A stretch of 64,000 nucleotides of DNA from Streptomyces albofaciens JCM 4342 (GTDB lineage: Bacteria > Actinomycetota > Actinomycetes > Streptomycetales > Streptomycetaceae): positions 1,726,001 to 1,790,000 of the forward strand of contig NZ_PDCM01000001.1 in the NCBI RefSeq assembly GCF_008634025.1. The letters are read 5' to 3'. Position numbers and translations under genes: made by a program. The notes below the pieces were generated by a model that saw nothing but the letters and a program-made list of their open reading frames with translations, did no database searches and was not told the DNA's origin. This document shows positions 1-8,017 of this stretch, one piece after another; position 1 is the stretch's first letter, and the number at the start of each line of letters is the position of its first letter.

Positions 1-539
1 GGCTGGCCGACGACGCGTCCTACGCGGACCTGCGCGGGCCCACCGCCTGCGCGCTGCTCACCGACGCCGAGAAGCAGGCGATACACGACCGGCTCGGCCC
101 CGACCCGCTGCGTCCCGGGGACGACGGCGAGCGGGCCTGGGCGCGGATCTCGCGCAGCCGTACGTCGGTCGCCGCGCTGCTGATGGACCAGAAGGTGATC
201 GCGGGCGTCGGCAACGTCTACCGCGCCGAAGTGCTCTTCCGGCACAACATCGACCCGTACCGTGCCGGGCGTGATCTGCTGCGGTCCGAATGGGACGCGA
301 TCTGGGCGGATCTGGTCGCCCTGATGCGCGAAGGGGTGCGGCACAATCGCATCGACACCGTACGCGCCGAACACCTCCCCGAGGCCATGGGCCGTCCGCC
401 GCGCGTCGACGACCACGGCGGCGAGGTCTACGTCTATCGCCGTGCCCGCCAGGAGTGCCACATCTGCCGCTCCGAGATCCGCACCGCGCCCCTGGCCAAC
501 CGCAACCTCTTCTGGTGCCCCACCTGCCAGCCGAAGTGA
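1..539 (+). CDS. Fpg/Nei family DNA glycosylase, C-terminal part (5' end outside window)
   Basis: Base-excision-repair DNA glycosylase/AP lyase that removes oxidised bases. The reading frame is open from the first bases of the window (frame starting at base 3), so the catalytic N-terminus (Pro/Glu) is not visible. Seen here are the helix-two-turn-helix segment with the DQKVIAGVGNVYRAE motif at about bases 186-230 and a C-terminal zinc finger of two CxxC pairs (CHIC ... CPTC) ending five residues before the stop. The zinc finger and motif spacing place it in the Fpg/Nei superfamily; the endonuclease VIII branch is likely but cannot be settled without the N-terminus. The next gene is convergent. 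Confidence 0.93.
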   Translation, partial: LADDASYADLRGPTACALLTDAEKQAIHDRLGPDPLRPGDDGERAWARISRSRTSVAALLMDQKVIAGVGNVYRAEVLFRHNIDPYRAGRDLLRSEWDAIWADLVALMREGVRHNRIDTVRAEHLPEAMGRPPRVDDHGGEVYVYRRARQECHICRSEIRTAPLANRNLFWCPTCQPK

Positions 540-569
540 GGGCCCCGGCCGGGGCACCCCGCGCGGTCC

Positions 570-1799
570 TCAGAAGCCGTGCGGCAGCCACGGCTTGATG
601 TGCCAGCCGAAGGCCACCGACGCCTCGCGCAGCGCGCCGGGCCGCAGCTCCCGCACCCGGCCCGCCGCCGCCAGCGCACTCAGCGAGAACCCGCCCAGAT
701 ACGCGGAGCCCAGTTCCCGTACGGACAGGGCCAGGTCGGCAGGGTCCCCGGTCCGCTCGCACGAAGCGCCCCGCCCGTCGCCGGCCAGCCGCCACCGGCC
801 CTCGTTCCAGGGGCAGAAGGCGTCGGCCACCTCCAGGACCACGTCCACCGGCGCCGCGTACGCCCGCGCCGCGAGCGCCTCGCCGACCTCCACCAGCCGT
901 ACGAACAGCGACTCGCGCACCTTGACCTGGCAGCGCCGGATGTCGTCGACGAGGTGCAGCAGCGGATCGTCGGCCGGCCGGTTGCGCACCCGCACCCGGG
1001 ACGTCAGGTCGATGCCGAACAGATAGCGCCACAGCGCCGCGTAGACGACCGGGTCCAGCGCCTCGACGTCGCGCACCGTCACCGTGCCGTCCGGGCCGCC
1101 CGCGTCCCAGCCCGCCGTGACCGCGTAGCGCGCGTACCCGCGCACCTCGCCGTCCACCTCGGCCAGCACACACAGCACCGGACCGGCCCCGTCCCGGTCG
1201 GCCTCCGGGTCGAGCAGCGGCAGCCGCTCCCAGCCGGGCTGCCGGGCGAGCATCCCGGGACGGCCGGCGACCAGCTGTTCGTAGACCTTCTCGCAGTCCG
1301 TCAGCGCGGCTTCCGGGTCGGCCAGCCGCAGCCGTACGGCGTCGGCGCCGGGCGGCGCGGCCACGGACAGCCGCAGCGTGTCGAGCGTCATGGCCACCGC
1401 CTCGGTCGCGGTGCCGTACCCGAAGCGCCCGTAGATGGCCGGTTCGGAGGCGGTCAGCACGGCCAGCGGCTCGCGCCGGGCCCGTACGTCCGCGAGCTGG
1501 CGGCGCATCATCTCGCGCAGGAGGCCGCGCCGCCGGTGCGTCGGCTGCACGCTGACCATCGTCACGCCGGCCGCCGGGACGACGGCGCCGCCGGGCAGCG
1601 ACAGCCGGAAGGTGAACGCCCCCGCCGTGCCGACGACGTCGCCCCCGTCCCGGACGGTCAGGCTGCGCTCGGGCTCCCCGAGCCCCCGCCACAGGGCGCG
1701 CTCCTCCGGGGCCTCCGGAGTGCCGCCGAACACCCGCTCCAGCGATGCGTACCAGTCGTCCCAGTCGTCCGGACGCAGCTGCCGTAACTCTGTCGTCAT
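570..1799 (-). CDS. Eis-like GNAT N-acetyltransferase
   Basis: Predicted acetyl-CoA-dependent N-acetyltransferase of 409 residues with the layout of the Eis family: an N-terminal GNAT fold, a second degenerate GNAT-like half and a C-terminal sterol-carrier-like domain. The acetyl-CoA loop is visible around residues 85-95 (VQPTHRRRGLLREMM), and ASEPAIYGRFGYG follows near residue 125, a hallmark stretch of this family. The protein ends with a conserved C-terminal region (GWHIKPWLPHGF). The start ATG at 1799 gives the usual family N-terminus (MTTELRQL); longer upstream frames add low-quality sequence. Divergent from the phosphatase gene at 1927. In mycobacteria Eis acetylates aminoglycosides and protein lysines; the substrate here is unknown. 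Confidence 0.88.
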   Translation of the reverse strand: MTTELRQLRPDDWDDWYASLERVFGGTPEAPEERALWRGLGEPERSLTVRDGGDVVGTAGAFTFRLSLPGGAVVPAAGVTMVSVQPTHRRRGLLREMMRRQLADVRARREPLAVLTASEPAIYGRFGYGTATEAVAMTLDTLRLSVAAPPGADAVRLRLADPEAALTDCEKVYEQLVAGRPGMLARQPGWERLPLLDPEADRDGAGPVLCVLAEVDGEVRGYARYAVTAGWDAGGPDGTVTVRDVEALDPVVYAALWRYLFGIDLTSRVRVRNRPADDPLLHLVDDIRRCQVKVRESLFVRLVEVGEALAARAYAAPVDVVLEVADAFCPWNEGRWRLAGDGRGASCERTGDPADLALSVRELGSAYLGGFSLSALAAAGRVRELRPGALREASVAFGWHIKPWLPHGF

Positions 1800-1911
1800 G
1801 GGCCATGCGTAGCAGGACGCCTTACGGCCGCGCGACCGTTTTTCGAACGCCGTTTCCGGGCGATTGCGCCAGGCGGCGCGCCGCGAATCGACGCGCCGCC
1901 GAACGGGTGGA

Positions 1912-1917
1912 TAAGGT
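1912..1917 (+). promoter_or_regulatory. candidate -10 box of the phosphatase gene
   Basis: TAAGGT lies 9 nt before the ATG at 1927. A transcript starting at the usual distance would begin at or next to the start codon. Confidence 0.4.
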
Positions 1918-1926
1918 CCCAGAACA

Positions 1927-3069
1927 ATGGCGAGCAGCACGGGAGCGGAGTCCCTGACGGCCCGGTGGCGCAAGGCGTTCCACCGGGCCCGCATCAGCGT
2001 GCGCAAAGCCGGGGTCGACTACTTCCGCGGCGACGGCTCGGACTGGATCGCCCTGGCCGCCCTCCTGATCGCCATCCCCGCCATCGCCTGCGGCACCATC
2101 TGGCGGCCCGACTGGATCTCGCCGACCGCGCTGGTCCTGCCGGTCATCGCGGGCGGGCTGCTGCTGCGCCCGGCCAACCTGCTCGCCCTGTACGGCACGT
2201 CCGCCGCCGCCCTGATCGTCGAGGCGTCGCTGCTCGGCCCGTACGACCAGGGCCGCGACCGGATCACCCCGGGCACCGTCCTGGTGGTCGCCGCGGTCGG
2301 CCTGTCCGGGCTGCTGATCGCCCAGTTCCGCAGCCGGGTCGGCGTGCCGTGGCGGCGCGGCGGGACGATGCTCTTCGACCTGCGCGAACGCATCCGCGTC
2401 CAGAGCAAGCTGCCCAAGCTGCCGGCCGGCTGGCACCACGAGATGGCGCTGCGGCCGGCCGGCGGGCAGTCCTTCTCCGGCGACTTCGTCGTCGCCTCCC
2501 GCACCCACGGCGGCAACATCCTCGAAGTCGTGCTGACCGACGTGTCCGGCAAGGGCATGGACGCGGCCTCCCGCGCGCTGCTGCTGTCCGGCGCCTTCGG
2601 CGGCCTGCTCGGCTCGCTGCCGCCGCACGGCTTCCTGCCCGCCGCCAACGGCTACCTGCTGCGCCAGGACTGGGACGAGGGCTTCGCCACCTCCATCCAC
2701 CTGGTGCTGGACCTGGAGTCCGGCGACTACGAGCTGCTGTCCGCCGGGCACCTGCCCGCCCTCCAGCTCAGCGCGGGCACCGGCCGCTGGGAGGAGAAGG
2801 CGGCGGAGGGGCCGCTGCTCGGGGTGTACGACGGGGCGCAGTTCGACCCCGTCAAAGGGACGCTGCGCCCCGGCGATGTGCTGATGCTCTTCACGGACGG
2901 CCTGGTCGAGGCCGCCGACCGGGACATCGCCGAGGGCATCGACCGGCTGACCGGCGAGGCCGACCGCTATGTGGCCTGCGGCTTCGCGGGCGCCGCCTGG
3001 CATCTGATCGAGGCGGTGGCCAAGGACGTGAACGACGACCGGGCGCTGCTGCTGATCTGCCGCGACTGA
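1927..3069 (+). CDS. membrane-anchored PP2C-type (SpoIIE) serine/threonine phosphatase
   Basis: A 380-residue protein with an N-terminal membrane unit (four hydrophobic helices at about residues 40-135) followed by a SpoIIE/PP2C catalytic domain (about residues 165-380). Metal-binding and catalytic motifs are present: FSGDF, DVSGKGMDAA, SAGH, FTDGLVEA and the terminal DDRALLLI. Such proteins dephosphorylate anti-sigma-factor antagonists or other phosphoproteins, and Streptomyces encodes many. No PAS, GAF or kinase domain is attached, so the sensory input probably comes through the membrane part. It is transcribed divergently from the Eis-like gene. The partner protein cannot be inferred from the neighbourhood. 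Confidence 0.92.
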   Translation: MASSTGAESLTARWRKAFHRARISVRKAGVDYFRGDGSDWIALAALLIAIPAIACGTIWRPDWISPTALVLPVIAGGLLLRPANLLALYGTSAAALIVEASLLGPYDQGRDRITPGTVLVVAAVGLSGLLIAQFRSRVGVPWRRGGTMLFDLRERIRVQSKLPKLPAGWHHEMALRPAGGQSFSGDFVVASRTHGGNILEVVLTDVSGKGMDAASRALLLSGAFGGLLGSLPPHGFLPAANGYLLRQDWDEGFATSIHLVLDLESGDYELLSAGHLPALQLSAGTGRWEEKAAEGPLLGVYDGAQFDPVKGTLRPGDVLMLFTDGLVEAADRDIAEGIDRLTGEADRYVACGFAGAAWHLIEAVAKDVNDDRALLLICRD

Positions 3070-3219
3070 GGGCCGAGGGCGAGCCTCACGGCGCGGCCGG
3101 GCCGTGCCCGGGCCGCCAACCCGGTGAACACGCTGCGCCGGGGGAGGGAAAAGCCCCGTCGCCCCGGCCCCGCCGCGCTTCATGGGAACCCGACGCCTCG
3201 AACGATCCATGGAGGACGC

Positions 3220-3681
3220 ATGGCCGGCACCCTCACCTTCCGCTACGTCACGTACCTCGCGAGCACACCGGAAAAGGTCTGGCACGCCCTGACCGACCCC
3301 GAGCTGTCGGCCGCGTACTGGGGGCACGGCAACGTCTCCGACTGGCGGCCCGGCTCGCGCTGGGAGCACCGGCGCACCGACGGCTCGGGCATCGCCGACG
3401 TCGAGGGCGTGGTCCTGGAGAGCGCGCCGCCCACGCGGCTGGTGACCACGTGGGCGGAGCCGGGCGGGCCGACGGGCCGGGGCGAGCCGGGCGTCTCCGC
3501 CGTGACGTTCGGCGTCGAGCCGTACGAGGAGATCGTCCGGCTGACCCTGACGCACGAGGACCTGGCCGACGAGGCCGCGCGGGAGGCGGCGGCCGGGGGC
3601 TGGTCCGCGGTGCTCGCCAACCTCAAGACGCTTCTGGAGACCGGCCGCCCGCTGCCGCGGGAGCCGTGGGCGATGCCGTGA
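3220..3681 (+). CDS. SRPBCC (AHSA1/START-like) domain protein
   Basis: A 153-residue protein of the SRPBCC superfamily (activator of Hsp90 ATPase-like, often annotated polyketide cyclase/dehydrase). The N-terminal strand and helix (residues 3-25, ending STPEKVWHALTDPE) and the central GSRWEHRR...VEGVVLE strands are typical, and the C-terminal helix (WSAVLANLKTLLETG) closes the lipid or ligand cavity. The ATG at 3220 has a GGAGG ribosome-binding site 4 nt upstream; an upstream GTG would add an unconserved leader. The ligand is unknown. Such proteins are often encoded next to ArsR regulators, but none is visible here. Its 3' end overlaps the convergent antiporter gene by 59 bp. Confidence 0.88.
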   Translation: MAGTLTFRYVTYLASTPEKVWHALTDPELSAAYWGHGNVSDWRPGSRWEHRRTDGSGIADVEGVVLESAPPTRLVTTWAEPGGPTGRGEPGVSAVTFGVEPYEEIVRLTLTHEDLADEAAREAAAGGWSAVLANLKTLLETGRPLPREPWAMP

Positions 3682-4828
3682 GCGTCCGGTCCCCGCCGCC
3701 CGGCAGGAGCCGGGCCAGCCACGCCGACCGGCCGGCCGCCAGCGGTCCCAGTACGGCCAGGATCAGGACGTACCCGGCGATGAACGGCGCCAGCCGCTCG
3801 TCCAGCCCGGCGCCCGCCGCCATCGTCGCCAGGATCAGCGCGAACTCGCCGCGGGCGAGCAGCGCGGTGGCGATGTTCGCGGCCGGGCGCGGCCCGAAGC
3901 CGTAGATCCGGGCCGCGACCAGCCCCGCGACCACGTTCATGACCAGCGTCAGCGCCACCGCGATCAGCACCGGCCACACCACCGACGGCAGGTCGCCGGG
4001 GTCGATGGACAGGCCGAAGGCGAAGAAGAAGATCGCTCCGAAGGCGTCCCGCAGCGGGTGCACCAGCTCCATGATCCGCTTGCCGGAGCCGGTGCTGCCG
4101 AGCATCAGGCCGACCATGAACGCGCCGATGGCGTCCGCCACGCCGAACCACTCCGAGACGCCCGCCACGAAGACGGCGGCCCCGAGGAAGGAGATGACCA
4201 GCAGCTCGTTGTCCTTGGTGGCGATCAGCTTGCCGATCACCGTCGTGCCCCAGCGGGCGACCACGGCCAGGAGCAGCAGGAAGCCGAACGCCTTGCCCGC
4301 GTCGAGCACGGCCGAGGCCATCGAGTCGGCGCCGGAGATCACCGGCTGGAGGGCGGCCAGGTACAGCGCGAGGAAGATGTCCTCGACCACGATGATGCCG
4401 AGGATCGGCTTGGTCTCGGGGTTGCCGAGGCGGCCGGTGTCCATCAGGACCTTGGTGACGATCGCCGACGAGGAGATGCCGAGCACCCCGGCCAGGACCA
4501 GCGCCTCGGAGGTGCCCCAGCCGACCAGGAAGCCGAAGACGAGGCCGGCGCCGACGTTCAGCGCCAGGTAGGCGGCCCCGGCGACGGCCATTTTCCGGCC
4601 GCCCTCCTTGAGGTCGTCCATATGGAATTCGAGGCCGAGGTAGAAGAGCAGCAGCACCAGACCCAGCAGGGAGAGCATTTCCAGCTCGTGCGGGTCGTCG
4701 ACCAGGGCGATGCCGGGGGTGTGCGGGCCGAGCAGTATTCCGGCCAGGATGAACAGGGGGATCGTGGGGAGCCCGATGCGGCTGCCCAGGCGGGCGAGGA
4801 CGGCGGCGGCCAGGAAGGCCCCGCCCAT
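3623..4828 (-). CDS. CPA2-family cation:proton antiporter (KefB/KefC-like membrane domain)
   Basis: A 401-residue polytopic membrane protein with 11-12 hydrophobic helices covering most of its length. Landmarks include the first helix GLPTIPLFILAGILLGP, the GISSSAIVTKVL segment and the FFAFGLSIDP segment, all typical of the monovalent cation:proton antiporter-2 family. There is no C-terminal TrkA-N domain, so regulation must be separate or absent. It probably exchanges K+ or Na+ for H+. The N-terminus is odd: the family usually begins 15-40 residues earlier, and the preceding in-frame codons (GHAETLLA before the ATG) look like coding sequence without any standard start, while another frame offers a plausible start at 4893 (see findings). 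Confidence is high for family, lower for the start. Confidence 0.85.
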   Translation of the reverse strand: MGGAFLAAAVLARLGSRIGLPTIPLFILAGILLGPHTPGIALVDDPHELEMLSLLGLVLLLFYLGLEFHMDDLKEGGRKMAVAGAAYLALNVGAGLVFGFLVGWGTSEALVLAGVLGISSSAIVTKVLMDTGRLGNPETKPILGIIVVEDIFLALYLAALQPVISGADSMASAVLDAGKAFGFLLLLAVVARWGTTVIGKLIATKDNELLVISFLGAAVFVAGVSEWFGVADAIGAFMVGLMLGSTGSGKRIMELVHPLRDAFGAIFFFAFGLSIDPGDLPSVVWPVLIAVALTLVMNVVAGLVAARIYGFGPRPAANIATALLARGEFALILATMAAGAGLDERLAPFIAGYVLILAVLGPLAAGRSAWLARLLPGGGDRTLTASPTAPAAAGGRSPEAS

Positions 4829-4910
4829 CGCGAGGAGGGTTTCTGCGTGTCCGATGGCTCCTCCAGGGGTTCGGCCGGACGATGTTCGGTCAAGGGGGAG
4901 TCAAGAAAGC

Positions 4911-4935
4911 GTTAGTAGTTAGTTTACCAAACGAC
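4911..4935. promoter_or_regulatory. AT-rich palindromic operator-like site
   Basis: An isolated AT-rich patch lies between the divergent antiporter and ABC ATPase genes. It contains GTTT-ACC-AAAC as the core of an imperfect palindrome (centre 4927), preceded by two overlapping GTTAGT copies. It resembles operators of small winged-helix or TetR-type repressors; no regulator gene is adjacent. Confidence 0.35.
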
Positions 4936-5118
4936 TTTTCCGGCTGGAACGTCCGCTTCCGCCTCCCGCTTCGCCGGACTGCCGCCCACCGCTCCACCGA
5001 CCCGCCTCCGGGACCTTCCCGGCCCTCCCGTCGAGAGCCCTGCCTGGGGTTTTCCCCACCCCGAAGCCACCGGCAGCCGTCATGGCCCAGGTTCACCCCG
5101 GCTCCGTACGGTCGAGGG

Positions 5119-5946
5119 ATGGACCGAATGCGGGAGACGGGGGGCGACGCGATGGGCCCGAAGGGCGAGGCACGCCGGCACCGGCCGGGGCCGGACGGCG
5201 GCGCCTGCGCCGTGGAGCTGCGCGGGGTCCGGCGGCAGTACGGCCGCGGCGCGGGCGCCGTGCACGCGCTGCGCGGCATCGACCTCGCCCTGCCGCACGG
5301 CAGCTTCACCGCCGTGATGGGGCCCTCCGGCTCCGGCAAGTCCACGTTCCTCCAGTGCGCCGCGGGCCTGGACCGGCCGACCGGCGGCACGGTCCGCGTC
5401 GGCGGCACGGACATCACCCGCATGCGGGAGGGCCGGCTCACGGCCCTGCGCCGCGAACGCCTCGGCTTCGTCTTCCAGGCGTTCAACCTGCTGCCGTCGC
5501 TGACCGTCGAGCAGAACGTCGCCCTGCCGATGCGGCTCGCCGGACAGCGCGCCGACCGGCGGCGGACGGCCGAGGCGCTGGCCCGGGTGGGCCTCGCGGA
5601 GCACGCCGGGCGGCGCCCCGGTCAGCTCTCCGGCGGCCAGCAGCAGCGCGTCGCCGTCGCCCGCGCCCTGGTCACCGGCCCCGACGTGGTCTTCGCCGAC
5701 GAACCGACCGGCGCGCTCGACGCCGCCACCGCCGCCGAGGTCCTCGCCCTGCTGCGGCACGCCGTCGACGCGCTCGGCACCACCGTCGTCATGGTCACCC
5801 ACGACCCGGTGGCCGCCTCCTGGGCCGACCGGGTCCTCTTCCTCGCCGACGGCACGCTCACCGGCAGCCTAGAACGGCCCTCGGCCGAAGAGGTGGCGGC
5901 CCGGATGGCGGCCCTCGCCCGGCACGCCCGGCGGGCGGCGGCCTGA
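5119..5946 (+). CDS. ABC transporter ATP-binding protein (MacB/LolD-like), permease absent
   Basis: A 275-residue ABC ATPase of the MacB/LolD/FtsE-like class. Walker A GPSGSGKS (about residue 68), Q-loop FVFQAFNLLPSLTVEQNV, signature LSGGQQQRVAVARAL (about residue 170), Walker B VVFADEPTGALD and the H-loop MVTHDP are all intact, so it should hydrolyse ATP. Such ATPases normally work with a FtsX-type permease encoded immediately downstream, but here the next sequence is a decayed acyltransferase on the other strand. ATG 5119 is chosen; ATG 5152, preceded by a G-rich stretch, is an alternative. Upstream open frame back to 4882 lacks family similarity. The role is therefore unclear: an orphan subunit or a remnant of an export operon. 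Confidence 0.88.
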   Translation: MDRMRETGGDAMGPKGEARRHRPGPDGGACAVELRGVRRQYGRGAGAVHALRGIDLALPHGSFTAVMGPSGSGKSTFLQCAAGLDRPTGGTVRVGGTDITRMREGRLTALRRERLGFVFQAFNLLPSLTVEQNVALPMRLAGQRADRRRTAEALARVGLAEHAGRRPGQLSGGQQQRVAVARALVTGPDVVFADEPTGALDAATAAEVLALLRHAVDALGTTVVMVTHDPVAASWADRVLFLADGTLTGSLERPSAEEVAARMAALARHARRAAA

Positions 5947-5949
5947 GCG

Positions 5950-6664
5950 GTGCGGCCGGCTCTCGGTGCCCGGCCGGTTCCCTTCGGAACGCCACGCCAT
6001 CCTGGGCTCCGCCGCCGCAGCGGCGCGAAGTGCTCCGGCCGCAGGCGCGGCCCCAGCACGAAGAACGGCAGGAACTGGAGCAGCCGTTGCATGTCCAGGC
6101 CGTCGCCGATCTCCGGGGACACCGAGGCCGGTGGGCGACGGCCGGCGCGAGCGGAACCGGTCACCGTACGGTCCACCACAGCCGAGTGGTCAGCCGCCAC
6201 ACGAACAGCGCCGCCAGGAACCAGGTGAGGTACCAGGGGCCCAGGAGGCTGACCGGCATTTCCGGGTCGGGGGCCGCCCGGCGCGCGAAGAGGGTGTGGG
6301 CGGTCTCGAAGACGGCATACGGCGCCACGACGCCGGTGACCAGCCGCCGCAGCCGGTCCGCCCGCAGATCGAAACCGCGCGAGAAATATCCGGAGATGAC
6401 GATGAATGCCGGCATGCGAAAGGCGTAGACCGTCATGTAGAGCGCATCGGCGGCGCGGCTCTGCCCGGTCAGCGGCTCCCGGGAATGGCCCATGACGGCC
6501 AGCACGATCGCCAGGTACTTCGCATTGCCGAAGAAGGCGTCCCGGCCGCTTCCGCCGCCGGTCCGTATGGTCTCCGCCGCGGGCGCCGGGTCCCGGTCCG
6601 GAGCCCGTGCGGTCGGCGGGGGCACACGTCGTGAGGCCGGTGCGGCGGAAAGCATCTGCCGCAC
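5950..6664 (-). pseudogene. acyltransferase family 3 (fucose 4-O-acetylase-like), frameshifted and truncated
   Basis: The 5' part (6664 to 6161) encodes FFGNAKYLAIVLAVMGHSRE, then YAFRMPAFIVISGYFSRGF and PWYLTWFLAALFVWRL, all hallmarks of integral-membrane acyltransferases. The frame then stops at 6161. In a different frame the homology resumes around 6150-6000 (ASVSPEIGDGLDMQRLLQFL, then PFFVLGPRLRPEHF) and runs without a stop into the antisense of the ABC ATPase gene. At least one frameshift or deletion and loss of the 3' end are therefore visible. About half the usual family length (330-400 residues) is missing. It is likely non-functional. Confidence 0.72.
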
Positions 6665-7232
6665 CCTGGTGGAGGCCGGTGAATGCGTAAATCCCTCGCC
6701 GTCGAATGTGTATTGCGGGCGGTGTGGCGGGGAATTCCCGTTCGGGTGGCGTTCGGGATGGTGCCGGGGAAGTGCTTCCGGCTGTTTTGCGGAGTGCCGG
6801 TGAACAACTGGTTCCGCATATCACGTCCGGCCGTCGAAGGGCCTATGTCTTACGGTCAAACCGGGGGGTGATGTCCACTTCGCTACCGGTATGTCGGTGC
6901 GGTGAGATGGCTGTTGGTCGTGTCCACGTCAGATGAATTCACGTACGCACAAAGGAGGGGCCGGGAAGCGTGCGGACCTTCACCCGAACCCTGCGAAAGG
7001 ATCCGGCCGTTGGCCGGAACGCGGCCGGTGACGTCAATTCCCGTACGGCCGACCGCCGTCCGGCCACGGGCCGGCGCCCGGCCGTCCCGTGGCCGGGCAA
7101 AGCCTTGGCCGATGATTCGCCACCCGCCTCCACTGGGCAAGGACTTGGTGGCACGATGGTGCCGAGCGGGGGTGTGCGCGGCTGCATGCTTCCGGGGCCG
7201 GCCAGGCGTTCCGACCGAGGGTGTGATCAGTT
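6665..7232. other. intergenic region without a supported gene
   Basis: 568 bp of lower coding quality. The first 170 bp resemble the eroded promoter side of the acyltransferase pseudogene. A near-perfect Shine-Dalgarno sequence (AAAGGAGGGG, 6950-6959) precedes a GTG at 6970 that opens a 105-codon frame overlapping the next gene out of frame; its codon quality falls after about 60 codons and I do not call it. The rest probably holds the promoter and leader of the small membrane protein at 7233. Confidence 0.4.
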
Positions 7233-7427
7233 GTGGCTCTTTCGCTGTCCGTCGTGCTGTTGTTGGGCATCATCATGGTCGTGTTGATACGCGGTAAATC
7301 GCTCAAGGCGGGTCCGGCGGTCGTCGCCATCCTCTTCGGCTTCTTCCTCGCCTCCACGGGCATCGCGCCGTCCATCAACCGGTTCCTGAACTCGGTGGCC
7401 GAGACGATCAACAACATCAGCTTCTAG
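7233..7427 (+). CDS. small conserved membrane protein, 64 aa
   Basis: A 64-residue hydrophobic protein with two predicted membrane helices (about residues 2-20 and 28-46) joined by the positively charged loop RGKSLKAG, and a short polar C-terminus (NRFLNSVAETINNISF). The sequence has coding character (high GC3, no odd residues) and matches the type of small membrane protein found in many Streptomyces genomes, but I know no function for it. The GTG start lacks a clear ribosome-binding site. The following gene is convergent. Confidence 0.72.
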   Translation: MALSLSVVLLLGIIMVVLIRGKSLKAGPAVVAILFGFFLASTGIAPSINRFLNSVAETINNISF

Positions 7428-7471
7428 CGCATCCGGGCCCCTACCGCGCCCGCAGGGGCCCGGCCGGCACG

Positions 7472-7849
7472 TCAGCGGTCGTCGCGTCCGCTCCGCGCGA
7501 CCGCCTCCCGTACGGCCTCCTCGCTGCGCCCCACCAGCGCCGTGCCGTCGTCCGCCGTGATGATCGGCCGCTGGATCAGCCGCGGATGGCCGGCCAGCGC
7601 CTCGACCCACCGCTCGCGCTCGGCGTCCGTACGCTCCCAGTCGCCGATCCCCAGCTCCTTCGCCTCGGCCTCCTGTGTACGCGTGATGTCCCACGGCTCC
7701 AGCCCGAGCCGGTCCAGCACCTGACGCAACTCGGCGGCGGTCGGCGGCTGTTCGAGGTAGCGCCGCACCGTGTACCGCACCCCTTCCCCGTCGAGCAGAT
7801 CGACGGCGGAACGGCATTTGGAACACGCGGGATTGAGCCAGATCTCCAT
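7472..7849 (-). CDS. ArsC/Spx-like thioredoxin-fold reductase
   Basis: A 125-residue member of the arsenate reductase (glutaredoxin-linked)/Spx family. The N-terminus MEIWLNPACSKC carries the redox cysteines Cys9 and Cys12; RRYLEQPPT matches the conserved Arg-rich turn and LIQRPI the conserved Arg-Pro segment that positions the oxyanion. These features fit either an arsenate reductase-like enzyme or an uncharacterised ArsC paralogue; no arsenite exporter or ArsR gene is adjacent, so a role in arsenic resistance is not supported by context. The gene now lacks its own upstream region: an IS701-like element is inserted only 10 bp before its ATG, so expression depends on the element or is lost. 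Confidence 0.9.
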   Translation of the reverse strand: MEIWLNPACSKCRSAVDLLDGEGVRYTVRRYLEQPPTAAELRQVLDRLGLEPWDITRTQEAEAKELGIGDWERTDAERERWVEALAGHPRLIQRPIITADDGTALVGRSEEAVREAVARSGRDDR

Positions 7850-7858
7850 GGGGGCAGC

Positions 7859-7862
7859 CTAG
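7859..7862. repeat. target-site duplication CTAG (left copy)
   Basis: CTAG directly flanks the left end of the insertion element; the matching copy is at 9449-9452. The 4-bp YTAR target is characteristic of the IS701 family. Confidence 0.8.
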
Positions 7863-8003
7863 TACTCCAGCAGGACTTCGCTGTCTGACCTGTGGGTTTG
7901 GCTGGGCGGCTGGAGTGTAGCGGGCCGGAACATGGTCAGGGACGGTCATACGAAGGCCGCCCCTCGAACGTGTGATCCCGCCGTCGGTAATGACAGCGAC
8001 GAG
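7863..8003. repeat. left terminal inverted repeat (141 bp)
   Basis: Reverse complement of about 9308-9448 with no mismatch that I can find by eye. It reaches to 15 bp before the transposase start, so the transposase promoter must lie inside the repeat. Confidence 0.9.
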
Positions 8004-8017
8004 GGCAAGGTTTCCTC

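Noticed and set aside
3124..3219. Upstream GTG start for the SRPBCC gene
   Set aside because: A GGAGG site just before ATG 3220 and the family N-terminus favour the shorter protein.
4882..5118. Longer N-terminus for the ABC ATPase gene
   Set aside because: The upstream frame runs through the operator-like site and has no family similarity; ATG 5119 or 5152 gives a normal length.
6970..7287. 105-codon frame opening with GTG after a near-perfect Shine-Dalgarno sequence
   Set aside because: Codon quality drops after the first half, it overlaps the small membrane-protein gene out of frame, and the product has no recognisable feature. Kept only as a note.
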